Assembly: GCA_937958695.1 (NCBI GenBank) | Contig: CALGNK010000014.1 | Location: forward strand, 46,030-110,029 | Length of the DNA: 64,000 bases | Reading direction: 5' to 3' | Source of the DNA: an uncultured bacterium | GTDB taxonomy: Bacteria > DUMJ01 | Shown here: piece by piece, positions 43,770 through 52,623 of the stretch | Numbering within the stretch: the first letter of the stretch is position 1 | How the letters are laid out: each line of letters opens with the position of its first letter | Notes under the pieces: generated by a model | Told to the model about the DNA's origin: nothing | The model's input: only the letters and a program-made list of their open reading frames with translations | Database searches by the model: none | Program-made: the position numbers and the translations under genes

Positions 43770-44870
43770 TTATCTCTCCAATATGTCAGGTCTTTTATAG
43801 ATTATGCCATCTACCTCTACATCTACTAATGGCCAGTCAAATGTCGGAGTTATTATCTCTGGAACTTCCTCTCCAACTAAGATAGTGTCCTCAGACTTTG
43901 TCCCAGTTATAGAAGGATTCCATGCTATAGGTTGCCATTTAACCACAGAGCCTTGAGTCTTTAGATTTACTGTAAATTCTCTACTCTGATAACCAGTAGG
44001 TCCGCCCTGGTGATGCTTCTTCCATTCCTCTGGGAATCCAACCTCTTCGTATGTTTTTATGCCTTTTTCTAATATATCACTCCATTTTGTCCCTACTTTC
44101 GTATTATGAATAAGCACAGAATCAACCTTTACTACCGAATTGTGCTTCCTTCTTAGTTCTGCATCTATCTTTCCAAAGTAGACTAGTCTTGTAACAGCAA
44201 CTTGAATACCATCTTTCATTGCACATATAACTACCATAGCGTAACGTGATATTCTGTTTTCTGTTGGAATTGGGTGCCTAAAGTTTGAGATTCTTTCGTC
44301 ACCAGCTACTAAAAGAACACTAGGGTATATTCCCCTGTAAAGAAGATTCTCAGCCATCATTCCAGCTACTTCTAGCTCTGTTTGCCCTGGTTTTATAGAC
44401 TTGCAGACTTCTTCTATACTTAGACTAGCAGATTTGCCAAGATGTTTTATCCTTTCAATCTCTTCCTCTACCAAAGGGTATCTAAGTGGAAATAGATTAA
44501 CTACCCTTGCATTTCCAAACGGACTATCGGTTATAAAGTTACCGCTAGTTATCTTTTCTACTATCTTTAGTTTTTCATCTGGGTCATACCAGGGAAAGAT
44601 AGCAAATTCATAGTGTCCTAATATTCCAACCTCTTCCCTCTCTATCCTTGGAGCTTCGATAGAATTAGCTACAATATAGGAGTTATCTTTTGTTATAAGA
44701 AGACTAGTTGGACCCAACTCAGTAATAAGTCCAACGTGGTTATATCTTCCACCTGTAGCCCAGGCAAAATTATACTTTAGACTTATGAGAAGCCCGTTAG
44801 AATTATTCTCTTTCAGTAGATTTCTTATCCTTTCCTCTTTTATCTTTATTTCTCTATTGCTTCCTCTCAT
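43770..44870 (-). CDS. M24-family (Xaa-Pro peptidase-like) protein lacking metal ligands
   Basis: 366 residues. The creatinase/aminopeptidase P layout is kept: an N-terminal domain (LISLKYNFAWATGGRYNHVG) and a pita-bread domain with GQTELEVAGMMAENL, HHQGGPTGYQ and ITGTKSEDTILV. The two Asp ligands that normally stand in a VVxxDxGxxxxGYxSDxTR motif are replaced; the segment reads YAMVVICAMKDGIQVAVTRLVYFG. It may be a pseudoenzyme or a metal-free hydrolase. Lies within the sugar/radical SAM cluster. Confidence 0.85.
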   Translation of the reverse strand: MRGSNREIKIKEERIRNLLKENNSNGLLISLKYNFAWATGGRYNHVGLITELGPTSLLITKDNSYIVANSIEAPRIEREEVGILGHYEFAIFPWYDPDEKLKIVEKITSGNFITDSPFGNARVVNLFPLRYPLVEEEIERIKHLGKSASLSIEEVCKSIKPGQTELEVAGMMAENLLYRGIYPSVLLVAGDERISNFRHPIPTENRISRYAMVVICAMKDGIQVAVTRLVYFGKIDAELRRKHNSVVKVDSVLIHNTKVGTKWSDILEKGIKTYEEVGFPEEWKKHHQGGPTGYQSREFTVNLKTQGSVVKWQPIAWNPSITGTKSEDTILVGEEVPEIITPTFDWPLVDVEVDGIIYKRPDILER

Positions 44871-44879
44871 CTTTTCCTC

Positions 44880-45350
44880 CTATTTAGAATGTTTATCAGC
44901 TACTTTACTAGCCCCAAAGGATTCAGGTTTTATCTTTGCAGAGTATCCACTAGATGTAATCATACCTACAACTTCCTTTATTAACTGTCTTGTCTCACCT
45001 TTTGTTCCAACGTCAACGTGTATCTCGATAGGAAGTTCAGAGACTCCATTCTTAGCTAATTGAGAGGTTATTAGACTTGCAGTTTCTAAACTAAGGGTTG
45101 CTTCATAAAAGATTCTCTGCCTTAGAGATTTTATGTGTTTATTTGTAATCTTTCTATAGAAATATCTTCCACCACTTCCTATCCTGTGAATAATTACAGC
45201 GGTGACAAAATAGACCTCTTCTCCAGGAAGGGAGTCTGTGCCAACTATAAGGTGATAAGGATTTTTAGGTTCCTCCTGAATAAACGATATAATCTCTCTA
45301 AACATCTCTTCAAAGCTAAGTCTTCCTTTTGTAGGGCTTATAAATTCCAT
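44880..45350 (-). CDS. YkuK family ribonuclease-H-like protein (DUF458)
   Basis: 156 residues from ATG 45350 (MEFISPTKGRLSFEEMFREIISFI, as in B. subtilis YkuK). An upstream ATG at 45389 has no SD and lies in the loop of an inverted repeat. The core has GTDSLPG and DVGTKGETRQLIKEVVGMI, suggesting an RNase-H-like fold. Its -10 box TATAAT sits seven bases before the ATG, so the transcript may be leaderless. Function unknown. First gene of the cluster. Confidence 0.85.
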   Translation of the reverse strand: MEFISPTKGRLSFEEMFREIISFIQEEPKNPYHLIVGTDSLPGEEVYFVTAVIIHRIGSGGRYFYRKITNKHIKSLRQRIFYEATLSLETASLITSQLAKNGVSELPIEIHVDVGTKGETRQLIKEVVGMITSSGYSAKIKPESFGASKVADKHSK

Positions 45351-45357
45351 AGCTTTA

Positions 45358-45366
45358 ATTATAACA
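45358..45366 (-). promoter_or_regulatory. Extended -10 promoter giving a leaderless start for YkuK gene
   Basis: On the minus strand TGTTATAAT ends seven bases before ATG 45350, so transcription would begin on or one base before the start codon. No SD is present. Confidence 0.55.
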
Positions 45367-45367
45367 C

Positions 45368-45414
45368 AAGATAGGGGGAGATTATACATCTTAAAAAGGA
45401 TCTCCCCCTATCTT
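45368..45414 (-). terminator. Long inverted repeat after hup
   Basis: Perfect 14-base arms, AAGATAGGGGGAGA (45368-45381) and TCTCCCCCTATCTT (45401-45414), with a 19-base loop. It starts ten bases beyond the hup stop, so it probably ends or protects the hup transcript. No T-run follows on the minus strand, and the extended -10 of the next gene overlaps its edge. Confidence 0.7.
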
Positions 45415-45423
45415 AGATAAAGA

Positions 45424-45696
45424 TTACTTTACTGCTTCTCTAAGCTCTTTCCCAGGCCTAAATACTGGTACGGACTTAGCAGGAATGTTTATAGGCTTCC
45501 TTGTTCTTGGATTTATGCCCTTCCTTGCCGCTCTCTTTCTTACTTCAAAGCTACCAAATCCAATAAGCTGAACTTTTTCGCCCTTCTTTAGAGCTTCAGC
45601 TATAGCATCAAGGGTTTGGTCTATAACCTGTGCGGTAAGTTTCTTGGTTTGTCCTACCTTCTGGGCAACTACATCTACTAGATCAGCTTTTGTCAT
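45424..45696 (-). CDS. hup: HU family DNA-binding protein
   Basis: 90 residues, the standard HU length. It has the N-terminal helices (MTKADLVDVVAQKVGQTKKLTAQV), the core GFGSFEVRKRAARKGINPRTRKPINIPA with the DNA-intercalating Pro in NPRT, and FRPGKELREAV at the end. A histone-like protein that bends and compacts the chromosome. SD AAGGGGGTG. Its promoter and downstream hairpin suggest it is transcribed alone. Confidence 0.98.
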   Translation of the reverse strand: MTKADLVDVVAQKVGQTKKLTAQVIDQTLDAIAEALKKGEKVQLIGFGSFEVRKRAARKGINPRTRKPINIPAKSVPVFRPGKELREAVK

Positions 45697-45738
45697 GCTT
45701 ACTCACCCCCTTTCGTCAAAAATACTTTCTACTATACC

Positions 45739-45767
45739 TTATTACCACTAATTTTTTGTTTTGTCAA
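45739..45767 (-). promoter_or_regulatory. Candidate hup promoter
   Basis: On the minus strand TTGACA (45767-45762), 17 bases, TAATAA (45744-45739; weak -10). A closer match TATAGT lies eight bases further but at poor spacing. Confidence 0.5.
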
Positions 45768-45894
45768 TAGGTTAACCCAAACTATAACTAATTTTTTACG
45801 AAATTGCTAGATATTCCAAAAGGGGATAAGTAAGTTTCTCTTAATTTTATTCAGGCCTTTATGGTATTATCGTCAGCCTTGCATAGTAAGATGT

Positions 45895-46959
45895 TTATAC
45901 TCTACCTGGTATCACTCCAAACCTATATATTGTGGTAGAAGTAAACATTTCTCCTGGCCTTAAGACAGTGTTGGGAAAGTTTGGATGATTTGGTGAATCT
46001 GGGCAGTGTTGTGTTTCTAAACAGAGTCCTGCGTATCTACTATAATGTTTTCCACCCTTTCCTTTTATGTCTAGCCAATTTCCTGTATATAAAACTATTG
46101 CTGGTTCTGTAGTATATATCTCCATTTCTCTTCCACTATTATATTCTCTTAATCTCCCAGCAAATGCCAGTTCTCCTTCTTTTTTGTTTATAATAAAATT
46201 ATGGTCATATCCGCCAAATGGATACTCTTTATACTGGTCTATCCTTTCTCCTATCTTTCTAGGCGTAGTGAAATCAATACCTGTCCCTTTTACTGATGCT
46301 ACCTCTCCAGTAGGAATTAGATACTCATCTGCAGGTGTGTAATGATCAGCATTAAGCATAAGCTCATGGTCTAGTATTGTTCCAGAGCCTTCTCCTGCAA
46401 GATTAAAATAGCTATGGTTTGTTAGATTTAGTATGGTTGGCTTATCGGTTGTAGCAACATAATCTATCTTAAGTTCATTTCTATTTGTAAGGGTGTATGT
46501 TACTGTTACCTCAAGGTTTCCTGGATATCCTTCTTCTCCGTCGTGGCTTAGATACTTCAGCCTAAGCGCAGGACCATATGGTGTCTTCATAGGTATGGCT
46601 TTAAAAACTACGTCTTTGAAACTCTTAAACCCTCCATGTAAGTGGTTAGGTTTTCCACTTTCATTTAGAGCTAACTGATAAGCTACGCCGTCGATAGTAA
46701 ACCTTCCTTTGGCTATACGATTTCCATAACGTCCAACTATGCACCCAAGATAAGGAGTATTGTTTTCATATTCACTTATGGTGTCGAATCCAAGAACGAT
46801 GTCTGCCAATTCTCCATTTTTATCAGGCACCCATAACTCAGTTATGCTACAGCCGTAAGGAATTACCTTCATCATAATGCCATTATCGTTTATTAGAGTA
46901 TACTGATAGATTGGAATCTCCTCCCTTGTTATGCCATAGAAAGTCTTTTCAATTTCCAT
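45895..46959 (-). CDS. galM: Aldose 1-epimerase (mutarotase)
   Basis: 354 residues, usual GalM length. Key residues appear in CIVGRYGNRIAKGRF, NHLHGG, NLTNHSYFNLAG (catalytic His) and CLETQHCPDSPNHPNFP (catalytic Glu). It interconverts alpha and beta forms of glucose, galactose or xylose in the cytoplasm. SD AAGGAGGG. Monocistronic between hup and the second sigma module. Confidence 0.97.
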   Translation of the reverse strand: MEIEKTFYGITREEIPIYQYTLINDNGIMMKVIPYGCSITELWVPDKNGELADIVLGFDTISEYENNTPYLGCIVGRYGNRIAKGRFTIDGVAYQLALNESGKPNHLHGGFKSFKDVVFKAIPMKTPYGPALRLKYLSHDGEEGYPGNLEVTVTYTLTNRNELKIDYVATTDKPTILNLTNHSYFNLAGEGSGTILDHELMLNADHYTPADEYLIPTGEVASVKGTGIDFTTPRKIGERIDQYKEYPFGGYDHNFIINKKEGELAFAGRLREYNSGREMEIYTTEPAIVLYTGNWLDIKGKGGKHYSRYAGLCLETQHCPDSPNHPNFPNTVLRPGEMFTSTTIYRFGVIPGRV

Positions 46960-47141
46960 AGGTCTATCCCTCCTTTTTAGTTTTTATTGTTTTTATAATA
47001 TTAACATAATTATAAACTAGCAAGATCACAAATTGAAATGGTATTTATTGTATAATATTCTTGGTGTTTTATATGGAATATTTCTATTATCTATTGCGTC
47101 ATTAAGTTAGAGGTCAACTAATAGAGGAAGGTTAGCTAGAA

Positions 47142-47723
47142 ATGGAAGAGAGGGAAGATGTATTAGTTAAAAGGGCTAAAAAAGGCGATGTAGTAGCTTT
47201 TAGCGAGTTAGTTAAGCGGTATGAGAGATATGTAATAAACCTTGTGTATAGAACCCTTGGACGTTCAGAGGATGCAGAGGATATAGCTCAGGAGGCTTTT
47301 GTAAAAGCTTTCTTAAATATAAAGAAGTTTAAAGAAGAGAGTAAATTTTCTACTTGGTTATCAAGGATAGTAGTGAATCTATGTATGGATAAGGTTAGAG
47401 AAAAAGGTAATAGGGAGGAGAATCTAGAAGAAGGAGTATGGTTAACTATTCCTCAGAGTAGCTATTATAGTCCTGAAGAAACTTTAGAGAGGATGGAGAT
47501 ACAAGAGAGGGTAAGAGATGCTTTGATTAATTTACCAAAAGATCTCAGGATAGTCTTTGTACTTAGAGAGTTTGAAGGACTCTCTTATCAGGAAATAAGT
47601 GAAATGTTGAATATACCTATAGGTACAGTAGAATCGAGATTATATAGGGCAAGGATGAAGCTCAAGTCGCTTCTAAGCGACCTCAAGTCTTTTGAGGAGG
47701 TAACTAAAAATAATGAGGTGTAA
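47142..47723 (+). CDS. ECF RNA polymerase sigma factor (module 2)
   Basis: 193 residues. Region 2 is VFAELVKRYERYVINLVYRTLGRSEDAEDIAQEAFVKAF-like (seen here as FSELVKRYERYVINLVYRTL and EDIAQEAFVKAFLNIKKF); region 4 is LPKDLRIVFVLREFEGLSYQEISEMLNIPIGTVESRLYRARMKL. Closer to RpoE/SigW than module 1. It leads an operon of anti-sigma, RseB-like, HtrA and two TolC proteins, which suggests control of envelope protein quality and export. TATAAT lies at 47051 without a good -35. Confidence 0.96.
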   Translation: MEEREDVLVKRAKKGDVVAFSELVKRYERYVINLVYRTLGRSEDAEDIAQEAFVKAFLNIKKFKEESKFSTWLSRIVVNLCMDKVREKGNREENLEEGVWLTIPQSSYYSPEETLERMEIQERVRDALINLPKDLRIVFVLREFEGLSYQEISEMLNIPIGTVESRLYRARMKLKSLLSDLKSFEEVTKNNEV

Positions 47724-48168
47724 TGAGGTAAAAAGATTACTTTCTGCATATTTTGATAGAGAACTGCCTACTGATCAAAGTATTGCTATAAGAGAACATC
47801 TTAAGACTTGTAAGTCTTGTATGTCAGAGTTAGAAGATATAGAAAGGCTCCATAGACTAATGGGTGCTTTTCCTATTTTAGAAGTAGGTCCCTACTTTGA
47901 GACTCAGATAATAGAAAGGATAGAAGAAGAGACTAGGAAAAAGAGATTTTCATTTGGCTTGAAGTTAGCAATTGGTTTTGCTCTTGGGGGATTAATGCTT
48001 TTTTTTATAACCTTTAGGAATCTTCCTAAAGAAGATATAATGGTTCAAACCTCTCCTGCTTTGAACACCTACATACAGGAATATATTGAGAGCTACAATA
48101 CACATATAACAAAGAATAATCCAGGCTTGATTGTATCAGTGAGCAGTTTGGGAGAAGGTTCTAGATGA
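47713..48168 (+). CDS. Zinc-finger anti-sigma factor (module 2)
   Basis: 151 residues. Zinc motif HLKTCKSC (HxxxCxxC, residues about 29-36), preceded by LLSAYFDRELP, the typical zf-HC2 start. One membrane helix (LAIGFALGGLMLFFITF) near residue 85, then about 45 residues outside, a site for regulated proteolysis and RseB contact. It overlaps the sigma gene by 11 bases and the next gene by four. Confidence 0.93.
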   Translation: MRCNEVKRLLSAYFDRELPTDQSIAIREHLKTCKSCMSELEDIERLHRLMGAFPILEVGPYFETQIIERIEEETRKKRFSFGLKLAIGFALGGLMLFFITFRNLPKEDIMVQTSPALNTYIQEYIESYNTHITKNNPGLIVSVSSLGEGSR

Positions 48169-49160
48169 AAAGATTTTTATCCTCTTTGGTTATATTATTT
48201 ATATTCTTGCTTGTATACTTAGTTTTTGCTAATGAGAAACCTTCCACAGAAGTCTTGTTTAATGCCTGGAATACAGAAGGTAAGATAAGCTTTGTTGGTA
48301 CTGAAACAAGTGGAATCTACATAAGAGATAGATTTAATATAACTGTCAGCAGGGTATTTGCCCTTTCTTCTGGAAAGTTTAGGAGAGAATATATCTTCCC
48401 TTCGTTTCTTGTTGGAGATTTGCTGATAGATGATGGACGAAAAAGCTATTACTATCAATCAAATAGAGATACATTAACCATAGGATCTTCTTTCTATGAT
48501 CCTCCCCATAGGGATATACATAATAAAATCTTAGAGCTTATATTAAAAAACTATGACATATATAGTCAGCCAGACAAGTTCCTAAGTAGAGATGTAACTA
48601 AGATTTTTATAACTTCTAAAAATAGTAAGACCCCATTACTTATTCTGTGGGTAGATAACCAGACTAATCTTATTCTGAAAAGGGAGAGATACTCTACTGA
48701 TGGAAAATTACAGGAGTACTCCTTCTATACAGATATAGACTTTTCTACAATACCTGATGAGAGATTATTTTTATGGACAAAGCCAAAGAAGGACTTTAGA
48801 ATCATAGACCGTAGAGAGAGATTTATTCCTCTAGAAGAGTTTAAAAAGAGATTAAGTGATTTGATAATTTTTTCCCCCTTACAGGAAAGGGGATATGAGT
48901 GTATAAGTATAAAGGAAGTACCGAATGGCTTGGCTTATCATTTTTCAGATGGCATTAATAGCGTCTTGATCTTTGACCTTCGTATTCCTCCTCCTATACC
49001 TCCAGATGTTAGAAGAAGCATTGTAGAAGGTATAAGATATTCGTATTGGCAGTTTGATGGTATGAGTGGTTTTGCTTGGAGTTACAAGAGGAAAAACTTT
49101 TTAGTAATAGGAATCATAGATAGAGATATAATAGAAAAAGTTATTAGAGGTTATAAGTAA
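48165..49160 (+). CDS. RseB/MucB-like periplasmic regulator (module 2)
   Basis: 331 residues with a signal peptide (LSSLVILFIFLLVYLVFA). The N-terminal domain shows the RseB pattern (FNAWNTEGKISFVGTETSGIYI then FRREYIFPSFLVGDLLIDDGRKSYYY and LLILWVDNQTNLILKRERY), and a C-terminal domain (ISIKEVPNGLAYHFSDGINSVLIFDL) matches the RseB-C/MucB end. It should bind the anti-sigma tail and release it when outer-membrane lipid or protein folding fails. Better match to RseB than the paralogue at 10449. Confidence 0.88.
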   Translation: MKRFLSSLVILFIFLLVYLVFANEKPSTEVLFNAWNTEGKISFVGTETSGIYIRDRFNITVSRVFALSSGKFRREYIFPSFLVGDLLIDDGRKSYYYQSNRDTLTIGSSFYDPPHRDIHNKILELILKNYDIYSQPDKFLSRDVTKIFITSKNSKTPLLILWVDNQTNLILKRERYSTDGKLQEYSFYTDIDFSTIPDERLFLWTKPKKDFRIIDRRERFIPLEEFKKRLSDLIIFSPLQERGYECISIKEVPNGLAYHFSDGINSVLIFDLRIPPPIPPDVRRSIVEGIRYSYWQFDGMSGFAWSYKRKNFLVIGIIDRDIIEKVIRGYK

Positions 49161-49178
49161 GAAGGGAGGATAATTGTT

Positions 49179-50243
49179 ATGCGCAACTTAAAAGTAGCTG
49201 TATTTATAGTTTTTATAATGGGTCTCTTATTAGGATACTTAGGGAATAAAGTGTTAAGAACAGATTTAGTTTTAGCACAGTCTAATTATCTGGCAAATAT
49301 AGAAAGTATCTATACAAGTGTAGCTGAAAGCGTTGGTCCTAGTGTAGTAAATATAAGTACAATAAGTATAGTTCAGTATTTCTTTCAGGCATTTCCTACC
49401 GAAGGTGCAGGTTCTGGAGTAATAATAAGTAAAGATGGTTATATACTCACTAACAATCACGTTATAGAGGGAGCTAAGAGTATAAAGGTTACTCTTGGCG
49501 ATGGAAGAATATTAGAGGGAAAGTTGATTGGTAGAGATCCTTTTACCGATTTAGCTGTAATAAAAGTCGATGCAGACAATTTACCCTATGCAAAACTGGC
49601 AGATTCTAGTAAGCTTAGGGTAGGACAGATTGCTATAGCGATAGGAAACCCATTTGGTTTAGGTAAGACTGTAACAGCAGGAATAGTAAGTGCATTGGGA
49701 AGAAGCATCCAGACAGATAAAGGGTTTCTTATCGAAACACTCATCCAGACAGATGCTGCTATAAATCCTGGTAATAGTGGAGGGGCATTAGTAAATAGTA
49801 ATGGAGAAGTGATAGGTATAAATACTGCTATATACCAAGGAGCACAGGGCATAGGTTTTGCGATACCAAGTAGTACTGCTAAAAAGATTGCTGAAGATAT
49901 AATAAAGAAAGGGTATGCAAGTCATCCTTGGTTAGGGATAGGAGGTGAGACCCTAAATAGAAGAATAGCATATTACTACAATCTTCCTGTAGATTATGGG
50001 GTAATTGTAGGGGAAGTGGTAAGATCAAGCCCTGCGGATAAGGCTAGACTTCAAGTTGGTGATATAATAGTAGGGATTGATAATGAGAGGATAGAAAACT
50101 GGAATACATTGCTTCTGAAGGTCCTTAGAACAGAAAAGAGTCAAGTAATTTTGAACGTGATAAGAAAGGGTAGTAGACTTGATGTGAGAGTTAATTTGGA
50201 GGAAAGACCGAGACAATTTTCTACTAGTGGAGATTATATATAA
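49179..50243 (+). CDS. Serine protease HtrA/DegP-like with one PDZ domain
   Basis: 354 residues with an N-terminal membrane anchor (AVFIVFIMGLLLGYLG). The catalytic triad is His94 (NNHVIEG), Asp124 (DPFTDLAVIKV) and Ser200 (NPGNSGGAL). A single C-terminal PDZ domain follows (GVIVGEVVRSSPADKARLQVGDIIVGID), so it is DegS-like or a minimal HtrA. In an RseB-linked operon it could be both the stress protease and the protease that cuts the anti-sigma factor. 18 bases after the RseB gene. Confidence 0.96.
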   Translation: MRNLKVAVFIVFIMGLLLGYLGNKVLRTDLVLAQSNYLANIESIYTSVAESVGPSVVNISTISIVQYFFQAFPTEGAGSGVIISKDGYILTNNHVIEGAKSIKVTLGDGRILEGKLIGRDPFTDLAVIKVDADNLPYAKLADSSKLRVGQIAIAIGNPFGLGKTVTAGIVSALGRSIQTDKGFLIETLIQTDAAINPGNSGGALVNSNGEVIGINTAIYQGAQGIGFAIPSSTAKKIAEDIIKKGYASHPWLGIGGETLNRRIAYYYNLPVDYGVIVGEVVRSSPADKARLQVGDIIVGIDNERIENWNTLLLKVLRTEKSQVILNVIRKGSRLDVRVNLEERPRQFSTSGDYI

Positions 50244-50244
50244 T

Positions 50245-51561
50245 ATGAAGAAGATAGCTTTTTCTCTAATCTTGTTTCTATTGTTACCCAGATTAGCATT
50301 AGCAGAGGAAGTATGGACCCTTAATGATGCACTTAATGCTATTTATAATGCCCCAGAGTTAAAATTACTTCAAGCTCAATTGGACAGTGCTGAGTCAAGA
50401 TTAAAACAGGCACAATCTTTATTTACAACCCCAAGGCTTACAGGTAACTTAGGATATTCAAGGGGGGAGAGTACAGGGGTTTATGGTACAACTACTATTG
50501 ACCAGCCTTCAGCAACATTATCTTTAACTTATAATCTTAGTGAGGATTCTCCTGCTGGTACGTCTCTTCTAAGTGCAAGGCTTTCATACTATAAGGCTAG
50601 AAATAACTATATAAATGGTTTGAGAAATCTTAGATTAAAGATAACTAAGCAGTTCTTCGATGCGTTCTTTGCTCAGAGGCAACTAAGTATAGCTGAAAAA
50701 AGTTTGGCTTTGGCAGAGAAACAGTTTAAAATAGCGCAAGACCAGTTTTCAAAGAGAACAATAACTGAAAGCAGTCTTCTTGATGCCCAGTTAGCTCTAA
50801 AGGGTAGTCAACTTTCTTATGAATCGGCTAAAAATAATCTAAAAATAGCTCTTCTTACTCTTTTCAATACATTAGGTACTCCTTATAGAGAGGTTGTGCT
50901 TAAAGAAGATGTGTCTTATAAGCAGGTAGAAATTTCTTTGGAAGAGCTTATAAAAGAAGCGCTAGAGAATAACTTAGATATAAAAAATACTCAGTACAGT
51001 TTGATGGAGGCTGAGAGAAACTATAGAGATGCTACTAAGTCTAACATAACGTTAGGGCTAAGCGGTACTTATTCAGTAAATGGACAGAATCTTAAGGTGG
51101 GTATAGATAACCAGAACTATCAACTGAGTCTTTCCTATTCTTTTCCTTTAAAGGACTCTTCTGGTAGTTCTTCTCCAGACTGGACTATAGCGTTTACTGT
51201 AAGTACTCCTATAATTGATGGGGGAAGTAGGAATGAAAGTATAAAACAGGCAATTCTTGCTTTAGATCAGGCCAAGATAACATTAGAAAATACTAAGAAG
51301 ACTGTAGAAATAACAGTAAGACAGTATTATAATGCTGTTATACAAGCCATGGCTAACATAGAGAAGGCACAACTTAACCTGCAGCAGAAAGAATTGTTGG
51401 TAAAGAACCAGGAGATAAGGTTTAATTTGGGTCTAATCACTCAATTAGATTTAGAGTCTGCTAGAATTCAAAAAGAACAAGCCTTACTAGAACTGGATAA
51501 GGCAATTTCAGATTATAATATAGCCTTAATGCAACTAAATATAGTCTTAGGAAAGGAGTGA
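50245..51561 (+). CDS. TolC-family outer-membrane efflux protein
   Basis: 438 residues from ATG 50245, one base after the htrA stop; GGAG lies ten bases upstream inside htrA. Signal peptide KIAFSLILFLLLPRLALA. Two similar halves of the OEP (TolC) repeat are visible: APELKLLQAQLDSAESRLKQAQ and the later TVRQYYNAVIQAMANIEKAQLNLQQKEL, with long helices and Gln-rich heptads. It would form the outer-membrane channel for a pump such as the MacA/MacB-like set at the window start. Confidence 0.94.
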   Translation: MKKIAFSLILFLLLPRLALAEEVWTLNDALNAIYNAPELKLLQAQLDSAESRLKQAQSLFTTPRLTGNLGYSRGESTGVYGTTTIDQPSATLSLTYNLSEDSPAGTSLLSARLSYYKARNNYINGLRNLRLKITKQFFDAFFAQRQLSIAEKSLALAEKQFKIAQDQFSKRTITESSLLDAQLALKGSQLSYESAKNNLKIALLTLFNTLGTPYREVVLKEDVSYKQVEISLEELIKEALENNLDIKNTQYSLMEAERNYRDATKSNITLGLSGTYSVNGQNLKVGIDNQNYQLSLSYSFPLKDSSGSSSPDWTIAFTVSTPIIDGGSRNESIKQAILALDQAKITLENTKKTVEITVRQYYNAVIQAMANIEKAQLNLQQKELLVKNQEIRFNLGLITQLDLESARIQKEQALLELDKAISDYNIALMQLNIVLGKE

Positions 51562-51568
51562 TAATAGA

Positions 51569-52606
51569 ATGGATCTAAAGAGGTTTAGTTTTTTATTAGT
51601 GGTTTTTATGTTATTAATTAGTTGCACTGTTTATGGAAAAGAGCCTATTCAACTTACTATGGAATCAGCTATAGAACTAGGATTAAAGCAAAATCAAAGT
51701 GTGATAGATGCTCAGAGAAACCTTGAGGATGCAAGACAGTCTCTTTTAGAAAAAGAGGGCGATCCTACTACTCTGATAGTGGCATTAACACAGGCTAGAA
51801 ATAATTTTTCTTATGCTCAGGCTCAGTTTAATTATGTAAAGCTCCAGGTTACCCAGACAGTTAGAGGTAACTACCTAGCTGTCCTAGAAGCTCAGAACCA
51901 GTTAAATCTAGTAAAGAAGCAGTTAGAAGTGGCAAATGAAAATCTTAAAGCTGTAAAGACAAGAAGAGCCCTAGGTAATGCTACTGATGCGGATGTTTTA
52001 CAGGCAGAAAATAATGTTATCTCTGCTCAGAATGCAGTAGCATCTGCTGAGGCTAGCCTAAAGTCTGCAACTGATAAGTTATTACTCTCTATAGGTCTAG
52101 ATATTTCGACTCCAGTTGTCCTTGCTGAACCAAGCTTCAAGGAGGTAAAAGTTGATATAGATAGTCTAAAGAAGCAGGCTCAGAATAATCTTCCTACCGT
52201 AGTTCAGGCTAAGAATAGTTATGAGTTGGCTAAGCTCCAGTATGAATTGGCTAATAATGAGTATACCCCTCAGAGCCAGATAAGAAGTGCTAAGTTAGCT
52301 TTAGAGAGTGCTCAGGACTCTCTTAAACAAGTGTTAGACAATTTAGACCTCTCTATAAATACCGCATACCAGAATGTCCTTAATGCCTTGAATCAGGTTA
52401 AATTGCAGGAGAAGAATCTTACCCTAGCAAGAAAGAATCTAGAAATAGATAATGCAAGGTTAAAGGTAGGTTCAATTACCAAACTTCAGCTTATGAGTAC
52501 AGAGTCCTCTCTTATCAGTGCAGAGAATAACTATAAATCTAGTGTTTACAACTATATAAAGGCACTAGACGCCCTTTCTGTAGCTTTAGGAATTAAAGTA
52601 TTTTAG
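51569..52606 (+). CDS. Short TolC-family protein, possible lipoprotein
   Basis: 345 residues, shorter than normal TolC (about 430-490). N-terminal LLVVFMLLISC contains a lipobox-like LISC with Cys20, so it may be lipidated, as in OprM. OEP-type heptads (LGLKQNQSVIDAQRNLEDARQSL, LKVGSITKLQLMSTESSLISAENNYKSSVYNYIKALDALSVALG) are clear. It may be a half-barrel protein or partner of the previous gene, eight bases upstream. Strong terminator follows. Confidence 0.9.
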   Translation: MDLKRFSFLLVVFMLLISCTVYGKEPIQLTMESAIELGLKQNQSVIDAQRNLEDARQSLLEKEGDPTTLIVALTQARNNFSYAQAQFNYVKLQVTQTVRGNYLAVLEAQNQLNLVKKQLEVANENLKAVKTRRALGNATDADVLQAENNVISAQNAVASAEASLKSATDKLLLSIGLDISTPVVLAEPSFKEVKVDIDSLKKQAQNNLPTVVQAKNSYELAKLQYELANNEYTPQSQIRSAKLALESAQDSLKQVLDNLDLSINTAYQNVLNALNQVKLQEKNLTLARKNLEIDNARLKVGSITKLQLMSTESSLISAENNYKSSVYNYIKALDALSVALGIKVF

Positions 52607-52623
52607 AAAATATCTTAAAGTTT

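Noticed and set aside
45351..45389. Upstream ATG 45389 as YkuK start
   Set aside because: It lies in the loop of the inverted repeat without SD, and the added residues are not seen in the family.
47033..47056. TTGAAA and TATAAT before the second sigma gene as a promoter
   Set aside because: The spacer is only 12 bases; an ECF-type autoregulatory promoter (GGAAC/GTC) was not found either.
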